Below, piece after piece: positions 10,981 to 21,502 of a stretch of 64,000 nt of DNA; the first letter of the stretch is position 1; each line of letters opens with the position of its first letter. The notes beneath the pieces are model-generated. The model was not told where the DNA came from. It ran no database searches and worked only from the letters and a program-made list of their open reading frames with translations. This stretch comes from Saccharum officinarum (Eukaryota > Streptophyta > Magnoliopsida > Poales > Poaceae): NCBI GenBank assembly GCA_020631735.1, contig CM036221.1, positions 9,281,381 through 9,345,380 on the forward strand, in the 5' to 3' direction. Both the position numbers and the translations under genes were made by a program.

Positions 10981-11559
10981 GAGCAACTCCAGCAGACTAC
11001 CTAAACACACTATTTATCCCTAATTTGGGTATTGAAGACAAAAAAATATACTCCAGCAGATTATCTATGTGGCTACCCAAATTTATTGGCCCAACCTCTC
11101 TCTCTCTCCCCCCCCTCGTGCTCACATGCATGCACCCCATCCGCACTGCTCCTCGACGTTGCCCTACCCACGACATGGCCCCGTGACCTCACCGGCGTCG
11201 CCCCGTGCCCTTCCTCCACTCGGGTCGTGCCCTCCTCCGCCGAATCTAGAGGGTTGCCTCCCCGGTCATCCTCACGAAGAAGAAGGACGTGTCGGTCGTC
11301 TTCCTCCACGCCGGGAAGCCTCCCCGCCACTGCTCCCTCTGGGGTGAGCCCCTCTGGCTCGAATGGCAGCTCTGCTTCCCAACTGGGAACCCTCCTCCCC
11401 ACCGATAGCCGGTCGCCCTCCCTCCTCGTTGCAGCTCTCTGCTCTGGCCATCTCTGCTCCGGCTACTAGGATTAATTAGCTTGAGTAGCCAATTTTAGGT
11501 AGTACCATTGGAGTTGGGAAATAGTTAGTGTGTTTTAGATAGTACTACTGGAGATGCCC
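10981..11559. mobile_element. Tourist-like (PIF/Harbinger) non-autonomous element, 579 bp
   Basis: The ends are imperfect terminal inverted repeats: GAGCAACTCCAGCAG at the left, and GGGCATCTCCAGTAG when the right end is reverse-complemented. The similarity continues inward through a CTACCTAAACACACT-like stretch. A TAA target duplication sits at 10978-10980 and 11560-11562. The GC-rich interior (about 11100-11460) has a short open frame but no recognisable transposase. Confidence 0.8.
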
Positions 11560-11562
11560 TAA

Positions 11563-12417
11563 TGAGCTCAAACAACTCTAAATTAAGTGGAAAACAACTT
11601 TCGTACATGTTCCAACTACATTTTGTTAAAAAAATCGGCCAAAAATAATAAGTTTCTTTTATTGATTGATGGCAGGTTTGACAGTTAATTAAACAAAGTT
11701 TTATTTAAAACACTTCAATTTTTTCCTAATATAAAAGTCTAGTTAAAGCCATGATTTTCAAATTAGCACAAAAGTTTGGACTTGATTTTGACTACAAATA
11801 ATTTATTTTGAAGTTACAAAATTGAATAAAAATCTGAAAGCCTTTAAAACTTGGGTCGTTTTGTCTCAGTTTTGGCTGACAATCCAATGCGGCGGGCTAC
11901 CACCGTTCCGCTTCCACGACCGCAGGTGTGAGCCGGGAACGACGACACCGCTGCCGCTGTGAACACAGCAGCCGAGGCGGCCCTTGCTTTTCTTGTTTGC
12001 GGCAACTAGCTTGCTCTTCCTAGCCGAGGCGCTCAACATCGCAGCCACCAAAGGTTGGGGTGCCCAACAAGAACAAGGAAGAAGAATGGAGCTGCGTCGC
12101 TGCTTCACCGGGATAGGGAGACAAATTTGACGGGACTGCTCACTCCTGCGCGTGCCCAAACATCAATCGCGGGTCGTCTTCTCCGCATCGGAGAATGGCC
12201 CATCGCTGTTCAAGTAGTGCAGCCAGCGAGGCAACGACAGTGTAGCTGGTGGTGCCGTGGCAGTGGACGGTACAACACAGGCTCCTCCTTTGATGGGTGT
12301 GTTGTTATGTGCCGGGCGTTCGGCGCCGAGCACCACGCCGACAATTATTTTTTCTTCATGGCTCTTAATTTGATTGGTGGTATTGGACTAAAATATACTA
12401 TAATGGGCCCAAATATA
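11563..12417. other. Unassigned sequence between MITE and LINE L2
   Basis: Positions 11563-11860 are A/T-rich. Positions 11870-12350 are G/C-rich with only short open frames that I do not recognise on either strand. A small perfect palindrome TCGGCGCCGA lies near 12320. No gene is called. Confidence 0.4.
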
Positions 12418-12429
12418 AGGCTATGCTTA

Positions 12430-14802
12430 TACCTTTGGCTACACCCCGCATGATCTCTCAGAGCTCGAGGCGCCTTTCTCCCAGGAAGAAGTCCGGAATA
12501 CCATAAACTCTATGTCGTCCGACAAAGCTTCAGGTCCAGACGGTTTGAACGGCGCCTTCTTCAAAGCATGTTGGGTAACCATCAAAGACGATGTCATGGC
12601 AGCCATAAACAGCCTATTCTCAATGAATGCCCAGGGATTCGAATGGTTAAACTCGGCATGCATCGTCCTGCTCCCAAAAAAAGCGGAAGCCTTGAAAGTC
12701 ACAGATTTCAGACCTATCAGCCTCATTCACAGTATTGCAAAGATCTTCTCCAAATTGCTTGCCAACAGACTTGCCCCTCACCTAAATTCCCTGGTCTCCA
12801 ATTGCCAAAGCGCATTCATAAAGAAAAGAAGCATTCATGACAACTTTCTTTATGTCCAGGGAGCAGTACGCAAGCTGCATAAGCAAAAGACGTCGGCCTT
12901 GTTCATGAAATTGGATATTCATAAAGCTTTCGACACGGTAAATTGGGGATACTTGTTGGAGACTCTACAAGCCCTGGGCTTTGGACCCCGCTGGCGTGAA
13001 TGGATATCCATCCTCTTTCGTACAGCTTCCTCGACTGCACTGCTTAATGGAAGACAAGGCCCCAGTTTCGCCCATGCTAGAGGCGTCCGTCAGGGGGATC
13101 CGCTCTCACCCATGCTCTTCATTTTGGCTATGGACCCACTCCAGCGATTGCTTGATCTAGCAACTCAGCAAGGGATCCTTACCCCCTTACCCCTCATAGC
13201 AGCAAAATGGAGAACGTCCATGTATGCGGATGATGCGGCCATATTCATTAACCCAATCAAAGAGGACGTAGAAGCCGTCAAGACAATCCTCGAGGCGTTC
13301 GGTACTTTCTCGGGACTCCACATAAATTTGCAAAAGAGCTCTGTACACCCAATCAGATGTGAAAATGTGGATCTAGACCAAGTCCTTCACCGGTAACAGA
13401 GGTGCCTTCCCATGTAAATATCTGGGGCTGCAACTTCACACCAGATCGCTTCAGAAGGTCCATGTTCAGCCTCTCATTGAGCGCATTAGACAGAGGCTAC
13501 CAAAATAGAAAGGGAGATGGCTAAACAAAGCAGGGCGCCTCACTTTGGTCAGTTCAGTCCTCTCCTCCATGCCAACCTACCACCTCACAGTGTTTCCCTT
13601 GGCTGCTTGGGCAAGGAGGAAAATTGACAAAATTAGAAGATCGTTCTTGTGGAAGGAGGAGGAGAATGCCAATAGCGGGCATTGCCTAGTTAACTGGCCA
13701 ACAGTTACCAGACCTAAGGATCTAGGGGGCTTATGGGTGCCTGATCTAGACAAATTTGGAAGAGCTCTACGCCTACGTTGGTTATGGCAAGAATGGGTGG
13801 AAGAATCAAAACCGTGGCTCGAATCAGAACTCCCTTGCACTGATGTCGACCGCCTCCTCTTCAACTCATCAATCACAATAACGTTGGGTGATGGTGCAAA
13901 GGCCCGCTTCTGGCACCATAGTTGGCTCGAGGGCGAGGCTCCCAGATTTCTGGCCCCAAACTTGTTTCAGATTGCTTCAAGAAAGAACAGAACAGTACAA
14001 CATGAGCTACGGAACAATAATTGGATACGCTCGCTAAGGGAAGAATAACCTCGGCTGTCCACATTGAAGAATTTGTTTCCCTATGGGTGAGGATTCAGGA
14101 GGTGCACCTCCAGGAGGGCATTAGAGACTCCATCACCTGGAGATGGACCCCGGATGGGGTTTACTCCACCCGTTCGGCATATCGGATCCAATTCAAAGGC
14201 TCCTTCGGTCTATTTCGAAGTGAGCTAATTTGGAGAGCGCAGGTGGAGCACAAATGCAAGATCTTTGCTTGGATCCTAGTGCAAGACAAAATTCTTACGG
14301 CACATAACCTACAGAAAAGGGGGTGGCCACATCAAGAACATTGCGTGCTTTGTAATGGTCCGTTAGAAACTGGCGTGCACCTATGCTTGTGTTGCCCTTT
14401 TGCTAAGGCAGTTTGGGACCAGATCATCTCTTGGGAAAACCTCCCTGAGCTGTGGTCACAGCCTCAAGCCAACCCTGTCCATATCAGAGCATGGTGGGAA
14501 GAGACAGTAGGGAAGGTACCAACTTCAGAGCGAAGACGGCTCAATGGGATGATAGTTTACACCTTCTGGAACATCTGGAAGGAGCGTAACAGGAGAATTT
14601 TCAACAACACCTCAGAGACGGTGCTACAGGTGGCAGCAAGAATTAAGGATGACATCGAGCAAAGAAAGAGGGCTTTCGCTCACGCTTAGCATTTCAGGGG
14701 GTTTCTCTATGTTTCTCTGTGTTTTTTTAGCTCGTACATAAATTCTTTTGCTCTCCTACTTAATTAAAAAGCAGAGCTCCTGCCATTGCGTTCAAAAAAA
14801 AA
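12430..14802 (+). mobile_element. LINE L2, 5'-truncated copy (same family as L4)
   Basis: This 2.37 kb insertion begins inside ORF2 and ends in a poly(A) run (14794-14802). It is bracketed by a 12-bp target duplication AGGCTATGCTTA at 12418-12429 and 14803-14814. The sequence aligns closely with the minus-strand LINE L4 from about 35310 down to 32944. Typical target-primed reverse transcription explains the 5' truncation. Confidence 0.93.
12431..14689 (+). pseudogene. LINE L2 ORF2 fragment: RT and zf-RVT
   Basis: It encodes most of the RT domain and the C-terminus. RT blocks are FRPISLIHSIAKIFSK, FMKLDIHKAFDTVNW, GVRQGDPLSPMLF and the intact catalytic box MYADDAAIF (about 13218-13244). Frames change near 13385 (after DLDQVL) and near 14035 (after NNWIRSL). 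The zf-RVT region runs to the stop at 14687-14689, with WRAQVEHKCKIFAW, HCVLCNGPLETGVHL and WNIWKERNRR. The truncated copy keeps Trp codons that are stops in L4, so the two copies decayed independently. Confidence 0.9.
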
Positions 14803-14814
14803 AGGCTATGCTTA

Positions 14815-15871
14815 CGTAAGCATTTGTATGAAGTTCGAAAAAGCTGTAGCCACTAAACCGAGCATTCAAATTCAAATTTGATTATACCATCATTTTTCTT
14901 GCAATAAATAATTTAAAATAAGATCTTATATGGATATATTTAAATAAAATTTTGTTAAAGAACATTTATCTTATGAAGATAGAATATTTTCTTTTATTGA
15001 CTAGATGCCACGTTCTAGGTTTAGAAAATAATGTTATGCCTTCAAAAGAATTTTTTTTGTTCATGAGAACAATATTCCAGATCTAAGAAAACAAATTATA
15101 GGTTCATATGATTTCTATTACAATGTTTGTGGAAATAGTACATCATATGGGTACTAAATGAATATCCTAAAATATACTATAAAACATCTTATGAGTACTA
15201 TATTAATACTAAAAGATAATCATAAAACATCCCTTTTATGTTAAGTGAACATCACAAGATATATTACATAACATCGGATGTATATTTCGAGAAAATCACA
15301 TGTATATCATAGAATATAGGAAATCAAAGAAAACATGAAACAAATAAATAAATAATTAAAAAATTAATTAGAGTAAAACACAGAAGGAAAAAGAGAAATA
15401 GAAAGAACAATAAATACTATTAAATATATAGAAATAAATAAATAAACACAATAAAGTAATAAAATATTGAACAAAACATAAGGGGAAACAAAAATAAAAA
15501 AATCATGTAAGAAGAGAGAAGCAAAAGAGAACATCACTGGATACTATTTCAGCAACCTAAGGTACTATTTGAATACTTAATGATAATCGTTGAACATCCT
15601 CTTTATACTATCCATCTGGATAACCTAGAAGTACCACAGAACATCTCATAAGTACTATGTGAACATTCTATTTATACTACGTGAACCTCCAAAGACACAT
15701 CATAGCATTACATGTACCTACGCGAACATCACATGAACTCATAAAATAAAGAAAAAAAGTAGAACATGAAAATGAAAACAAATAATTAATAACTATAAAA
15801 TAATGAAGTAGAAAAAGGAAAATGAAAAGAACAAAAACATCCAAAGAAAAGAGAAGGAAAAAGCAAATAAA
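14815..15871. repeat. A/T-rich degenerate phrase repeat, left part
   Basis: This is non-coding sequence in which loose variants of AACATC and GTACTATATGAA-like phrases recur every 20-40 bp, mainly at 15120-15300 and 15530-15730. Purine-rich A-blocks lie between them. The same texture resumes to the right of LINE L3 at 18312, so L3 inserted into it. I do not recognise the family. Confidence 0.5.
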
Positions 15872-15877
15872 ATATAC

Positions 15878-18305
15878 TTTTTTTGAGGGAATGCAGATTA
15901 TATTACTCATTGGACGCGGCACAATCGCCGGTCACCAACTCCTCCACGAAGAAAGGAACAACATCCTAGGTGGTCTGCATGCCACCAGAAAGATTACACC
16001 CAAAGGCTGCTATAGCATCGGCCGCCTTATTACATGAAGGAGAACAAACCAGAATTCTACAATTTGTAAACTCCGAAAGCAAAATATTTTGCAATTCAGA
16101 AACTAGGCCACCCAAAAGCTGATAGGCGATACTCCTCTCCTTCAGCCGCAGCTTTCACTTGAGTTGCATCCGTCTCCAGAATAAGTTGAGATATTCCCAG
16201 TCTCGCTGCTGTTGTAGCACCTTCCACACAGCCGATTAACTCTGCATGAAGAGCATTCTGCAGAAACGGTTCAGCACCTGCTCCAGCATGTATCATGTCT
16301 CCATGTTCGTCACGAATTATGAATCCCCATCCACCTGAATTTGTTTTACGGTCAAAAGCTCCATCTGAATTCACCTTCAGGACGCCCGGTTCTGGCCTGC
16401 TCCATTTGCTTGTCTGACAGGAAACCGACAATGGTGGCTCTGTCCTCTTTGTCTGAAATCGATCAGCTAGTGCTGCAGTCACATATGCAACTTCAACTGT
16501 TGTTCTCCGTTTGCCTTCTTCCCTGAATCCATTCCTCTCATTCCACCATAGCCACAGCAGTAGTATCGTCATTAGCTGCCTTTTTGGTTCAAGTTTCATA
16601 ATTTTCTCCATCATATCCCTTGCCGAGTGAGCATCCAAAAGATCAGACCTGACCGTTTCTAGGTTCAGTTCTCTCCAAACAGCTTTCACTGCTTTGCATT
16701 TCAGAAAAAGGTGAGCGCCGTCCTCATCTAGCCTTTGACACATGCAGCAAATTGTATCAATCTTCATGCCTCTTCTTTCTAAAATCCTTCGTAATATTTC
16801 GGCCTCAAGCGAGCATCTTCCTCACAAAAAATTTGTTCAATGAGTTCAGCATCCCATCTCTCGGTCACAGGATTTATTAGCTCATGAACTCTGCTGATAA
16901 TGTTTCGGCCTCTTGGTGTTATTGGCCCTCTAGTGTGATCCCGCGGGTGCCATGGGTCAGCCCATATGTCGACATTTAGTCCACTACCAATTCTCCAAAT
17001 CACGCCCTCCTTCAGGACCTGTACTCCTTGCATAATGCTACGCCAAGTGTAGGAGCACCCATCCCTGACTTTGGCTTTTAACAAGTGAGTATCAGGAAAA
17101 TACGTTGCCTTGAGGATTTGTGCACAGAGAGAGTCTGGCTTTTGTATTAACCTCCAGCTCTGCTTGGCTAACATAGCCATGTTGAAAGAGTGGAGATCCC
17201 TAAAGCCCAGCCCTCCATCGCTCTTCGATGCGACTAGTCTTTCCCAACTCACCCAATGTATACTGTTCTCCTTGTCTTGGTTGTTCCACCAATATTTCGC
17301 AATCATGGTGCTTATTTGGTTACACATTTCCTTCGTGATATCAAAGCACCCCATAGCGAACACCGGAATGGCTTGCGCCACAGCCTTAATCATGATCTCC
17401 TTCCCTGCCTTGGACAGAAGCTTTTCTTTCCAGCCCTGAATTTTTTGCCAAATCCTTTCTTTCAAATAGGCGAAGACACTAGTTCTTGATTTTCCAACCG
17501 GGACCGGCAGGCCTAGACATTTTTCACTTCTTGTTTCTGAGCTAATCCGCAATATTTCCCTCACTTGCCTTCTCTCCTCTCCTCTCCTCCTGTGTTCGGA
17601 CTAAACAGGACTGTTGACTTGTCCACGTTAATGACCTGTCCCGAGCATTCCTCATAAGTTTGTAGCAGGTCTTTCAGGTGTGTGGCTTCCTCCTCTGTCG
17701 CCCTACACAGAATCAGCGAGTCGTCTGTGAATAGCAAGTGTGAGTGTGACACTGCCGGCGCATATCTGCAGACCCGAATGCCACGAATGTTACCTTCTGC
17801 CTCAGCTTTGGACAACAGTGCTGAAAACCCCTCAGCAAACAGCAGAAATAAATATGGCGACGCCTTGGCGCAGCCCTCTTTCCGGTACAAATTCCTCAGA
17901 AAGCTCACCATTGACGCGTATCCTGTATTTCACTGTTGTAACACACGTCATGATCACATCAATCCATCTCCGGGCAAACCCCAATCTTTGCATCATCTCC
18001 TTCAAAAAAATCTCCATTCAACCCTGTCATAGGCTTTGCTCATGTCCAACTTAATTGCCGCGAACCCCTCTTTGCCCTTCTTCCTTCTCTGCAAAAAGTG
18101 TGTGATCTCATAGGAAATCAATATATTGTCTGTTGTCAGCCTACCTGGGACAAAGGCACTCTGTGAAGGTGAGATAATCTCAGGGAGAATTTTCTTTAAT
18201 CTGTTAGCCAGTACTTTGGACACCAATTTATATACAACATTGCACAAGCTTATCGGTCTCAACTCCTTTACATACTCTGGTCGGCGTACCTTCGGGATCA
18301 GCACT
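15878..18305 (-). mobile_element. LINE L3 (5'-truncated, with RNase H), minus strand
   Basis: This is a second LINE family, distinct from L1, L2 and L4 because ORF2 ends with an RNase H domain. The 3' end is at the left, where a T-run (15878-15884) is the complement of the poly(A) tail. The 5' end is truncated within RT at about 18305. A short putative target duplication ATATAC lies at 15872-15877 and 18306-18311; it is weak because the flanks are A/T-rich. The flanking repeat matches on both sides. Confidence 0.85.
16096..18304 (-). pseudogene. LINE L3 ORF2 fragment: RT, zf-RVT, RNase H
   Basis: Read on the minus strand it begins in RT with LIPKVRRPEYVKELRPISL and continues through QSAFVPGRLTTDNILISYE and LDMSKAYDRVEW. 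The catalytic box reads FTDDSLIL rather than the usual F-A-D-D. Frames change near 18010, 17880 and 17570. A long clean frame (17564-16779) covers the connection region. zf-RVT and RNase H follow (16767-16096), with CCMCQRLDEDGAHLF, then VNSDGAFD and LILETDATQV as RNase H acidic motifs. Several breaks show it is dead. Confidence 0.88.
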
Positions 18306-18311
18306 ATATAC

Positions 18312-18880
18312 TACATGAATATCTGACAAGCACTATATGAATACTCAAAAATAATCAAAGAACATATATTAAGCAAACATCATGTGTATCTAATAAAATA
18401 TAGGAAATAAAAAAAGGAAAATATGAACATGGAAAATAAATAAATTAATTAGAGTACAATAAAAAGAATAGGAAATAAGAAAATAAATAGCAAATACTAC
18501 AATATATATAGAAAATATAAAACAAATAAATGACTAAAAAACAAAATCAATAAAGGATAGACAAAAGACAAAGGAAACCAAAATAATAAAATAAAAGCGC
18601 TATGTCATAGAGAAAGGTAAATAGAAACACAACTACTATGTGAATACACGAGAGAAAAAGAAAAACGAAAAAGAAATGAAAAAGAAAAAGGAAAAAAGGA
18701 AACATATAAAACAGAAAGACAAGAAAAACTAACGTAAACAGCCTACCCGGAGTCAAGGGATAAAGAAATATAATAATAAAAAAAAGGAAAGAAAAAGAGA
18801 ACCTCACGGTCACGTAGCAGCCTACCATGAGTTAAGCAACAAAAGAAATATAAGAGTAAGAAAAAAAAAGGGGGAAAAAG
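18312..18880. repeat. A/T-rich degenerate phrase repeat, right part
   Basis: This continues the repeat at 14815-15871 with phrases such as AAGCACTATATGAATAC and AAACATCATGTGTATC. It passes into a purine-rich stretch of GAAAAAGAAA units at about 18650-18720. No coding signal is seen. Confidence 0.5.
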
Positions 18881-18954
18881 AGACACTAATACGGGCGTTG
18901 CTGCGCTGTGTGGGCCGTCGCTGGGCCGTTCCTGCGTTTGATCGCCAGGGCACA

Positions 18955-19042
18955 ACAGTCGCTGCAGGATTCCCCTCAACAACAAAAAAAAGTCGCTGCA
19001 GGATTTGCTCAAAAAAAAAAAAAACAATCGCTGCAGGAATCA
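18955..19042. repeat. Three copies of a TCGCTGCAGGA phrase
   Basis: The phrase TCGCTGCAGGA occurs at about 18959, 18993 and 19028, separated by A-rich spacers of about 20 bases. The meaning is unknown; it may be a small tandem array. Confidence 0.5.
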
Positions 19043-19196
19043 CCGGCACGTTTCTCCGGTCCGAGCGATCGGACCGAAAGATTCTCGTCCTTTGATTGGT
19101 GCTCAAGAGTATGAGTTTGTTTCGGGCAAATAGATGAATATTGCTTTTAGATAAACCTAATGCTCAATTCTGTAATGTCTACTCTATCTTCTTCAG

Positions 19197-21127
19197 CTTT
19201 GAAGATGAACTTCAAACAACACATTTACCTGAGATGGTTTTTGGAGAGAGTTTCTTGTCCCTTCAACATACTCAAACTGGCATCAAATTGCATTTTAATG
19301 CGTTTGATGCACTCAAGGCATGGAAGAAAGAGGCACTGCCACCTGTTGAGGTTCCTGCTGCAGCAAAATCGAAGTTCAGAAGGTCATCTGTAACTGTACT
19401 TCCTTTTTTTTACTCAATTCATACTACTGAGCATTTGTAGTGAAATTAAGATGTTGGTTGATCTTGGCATCACCCACCATGTTTCAAAGCAGTCCACTTT
19501 GTCTTAAAAAATTTTAAGCTTTGATCAGAAATACAGATTTTTGGATGGATATAATTAAATTGATTTTATTTTCTTCGTATCACACATTGTTTTGTGAGAA
19601 GTACAATAGTACACACTTTGATGTGTTTATATTGGTCTTAGCTGGAAAAAATTCAGATAATGGAAATATTATGTGTTACCTTGTGAGTTTGTTAAAAAAA
19701 AAGCCTAATCACAGGTTCTTTTTTAACTTGTTTTCTTGCAGTAAGCCTTCTGACCAGGTTATGCTTCATTACGACTATACATTTACGACACCATACTGTG
19801 GGAGTGATGCTGTGGTTGTGGACTCAGGCACTACTGTATGGACCTGATCTCAGCTGAATTAATTTAATCTGATTTCAATGTTTTATATTTGTTCCCGTGC
19901 TCTTTCACTTTTTTACTGGTGTAGTCCACTGACAAATAGTTCCTGTTCATACAATTTTCTTTTCCAGACACAAACAAGTTTAGATGGATGCAGCACTTTG
20001 TGTTGGGAGGATACTAATGATCGGATTGACCTTGTTGCCCTTTCAGCAAACGAGCCAATTCTTTTCTACGAGGAGGTATGGAAATGGAACAAATGGTTCA
20101 TTATTTATCTGGATACTAGCCTGCCCCTAACAGGACGTATGTAGGCTATCTTGTATATGAAGATGAGTTAGCTGACATTGGTATCTCATTTCTTACAGTG
20201 CGAGTGGTATGTGATCCACAATGATGCTTATCTGTTGCTTTTTCCTCAACTGTAATATCTGTGACAGCATTGTCTTTTGGTTCAACTCATTAATAGGATT
20301 CTGTTGGTTTGTGCAGAGGGTAATGCCAACTGGTTGGTTTCTGCTTTTGCGTTTCTGGGTATGTTCTACTACCTTGCGTTTTGATTTTTTGTATCTGATG
20401 CCCCATTAGTATCAAGGCAATTTCTGAGGGTGATGTATTGTCGCATATAAGATGGAACCTGTTACAATTATAGTGATAATACTGATTCAGATTGTTGCCT
20501 TCAGTGTTCCCATCAATCCAAGATTTTTCAGGAAAACTTGTGAAGAGCTGATCAATAAATAAATAACTTTGCTCCTCTTGTAATTGACTTTATGCTTATT
20601 CCTTTGAAATATAACAACAAAGCCTTTTTAAGTCCCAAGCAAGCTGGAGTAGGCTAAACTGATCCTATGTAACAAGAAAAGATAGAACTTTTGAAAGGGG
20701 GGGTGTACATTAATTATTGAGGTCCCCCCCCCCCCACACACACACATTTAAGTTGCAAGTTTTTCACATACGTAGGCTTTTCAAGATTTTTATCTTCATA
20801 TATAACCAGCTTGCTTGTCCTTTCTGATGATGACCTAACAGCTTATTAGAGTTGATGGTGTACTGATGAGATTGAGTGACACGTACCCGTTTACATTGTT
20901 CGTTTGGAAATGGCGATGGAGTGGTACGCCGTGAATGTTGCTGGAGGGAAGCAACATTTGCTAGTTTGTCTGCGGTATGCTATCACTCAGCCAGCCTCCT
21001 TTTTTTGAATAATAAGCAGGTTAAGTGGAGGACAGGGCTAGAATATTTTTCATATTTTATCTCTTTTCTCTAATGCAGAAAGGATATCCTTCAGACTCTG
21101 CAGCGTACACGGACCCGAATCTTAGCG
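19197..21127 (+). pseudogene. TIP41-like: TIP41-like protein gene copy, intron-containing, decayed and 5'-truncated
   Basis: TIP41-like proteins are conserved regulators of type 2A phosphatases in TOR signalling. Seven exon-like blocks with splice-site consensus are readable: 19197-19382 (LPEMVFGESFLSLQH, FNAFDALKAWKKEALPP), 19742-19835 (HYDYTFTTPYCGSD), 19968-20075 (DRIDLVALSANEPILFYEE), 20145-20206 (YEDELADIGISFLTVRV), 20317-20358 (RVMPTGWFLLLRFW), 20842-20974 (RVDGVLMRLSDT, then CCWREATF) and 21079-21127 (KGYPSDSAAYTDPNL). The N-terminal exon is not found. Two small insertions break the frame, about 2 nt near 20157 and 4 nt near 20882. The normal C-terminus is missing after TDPNL. Retained introns mean DNA-level duplication, not retroposition. 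Confidence 0.85.
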
Positions 21128-21502
21128 CCCGTACTCACTCCTGTCCGTCCGATCAGGGTGGTACTGGTACCTCCCGCCGTTTCTACTCGACTCTTAACCG
21201 CTTCCGTCATTTCCGGGTCCCCGTCGCTTGCAGCACTTTGATGCGATGCTTAAGGTTCACCAGCAAGTCCAAGTTTAGGAACTATCAAGAGTTGAAAGAA
21301 GAGCCGGCCAAGATTCCGTATGAGTTTGACACCCTTGAGAGTGGTCTATCAAGGAAACAAGAAGCCGCCTCCAGTCATCAAGATGCATTATATTGATCTG
21401 CGGCACCTCCTGAAGGCTGAAGCAAACACATCCCAAGGTTCAGCAGCTTGTGCAGGACCTTACCTCAACGCGGCTCATCCACCTCCTAGGCTTTCAGCAT
21501 AA
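21128..21502 (+). other. Unidentified sequence fused to the TIP41-like 3' end
   Basis: The last TIP41 exon runs in frame into about 85 unrelated codons (RTHSCPSDQGG to SSHQDALY, stop near 21396). A second frame stays open to 21502. A further splice-acceptor-like CTTGCAG lies near 21233. I do not recognise the product. The junction suggests a chimera of gene fragments, as produced by Helitrons or Pack-MULEs, but no terminus of such an element was identified. Confidence 0.4.

Noticed and set aside
12305..12335. TCGGCGCCGA palindrome as an operator-like site
   Set aside because: A ten-base palindrome in plant G/C-rich DNA is expected by chance.
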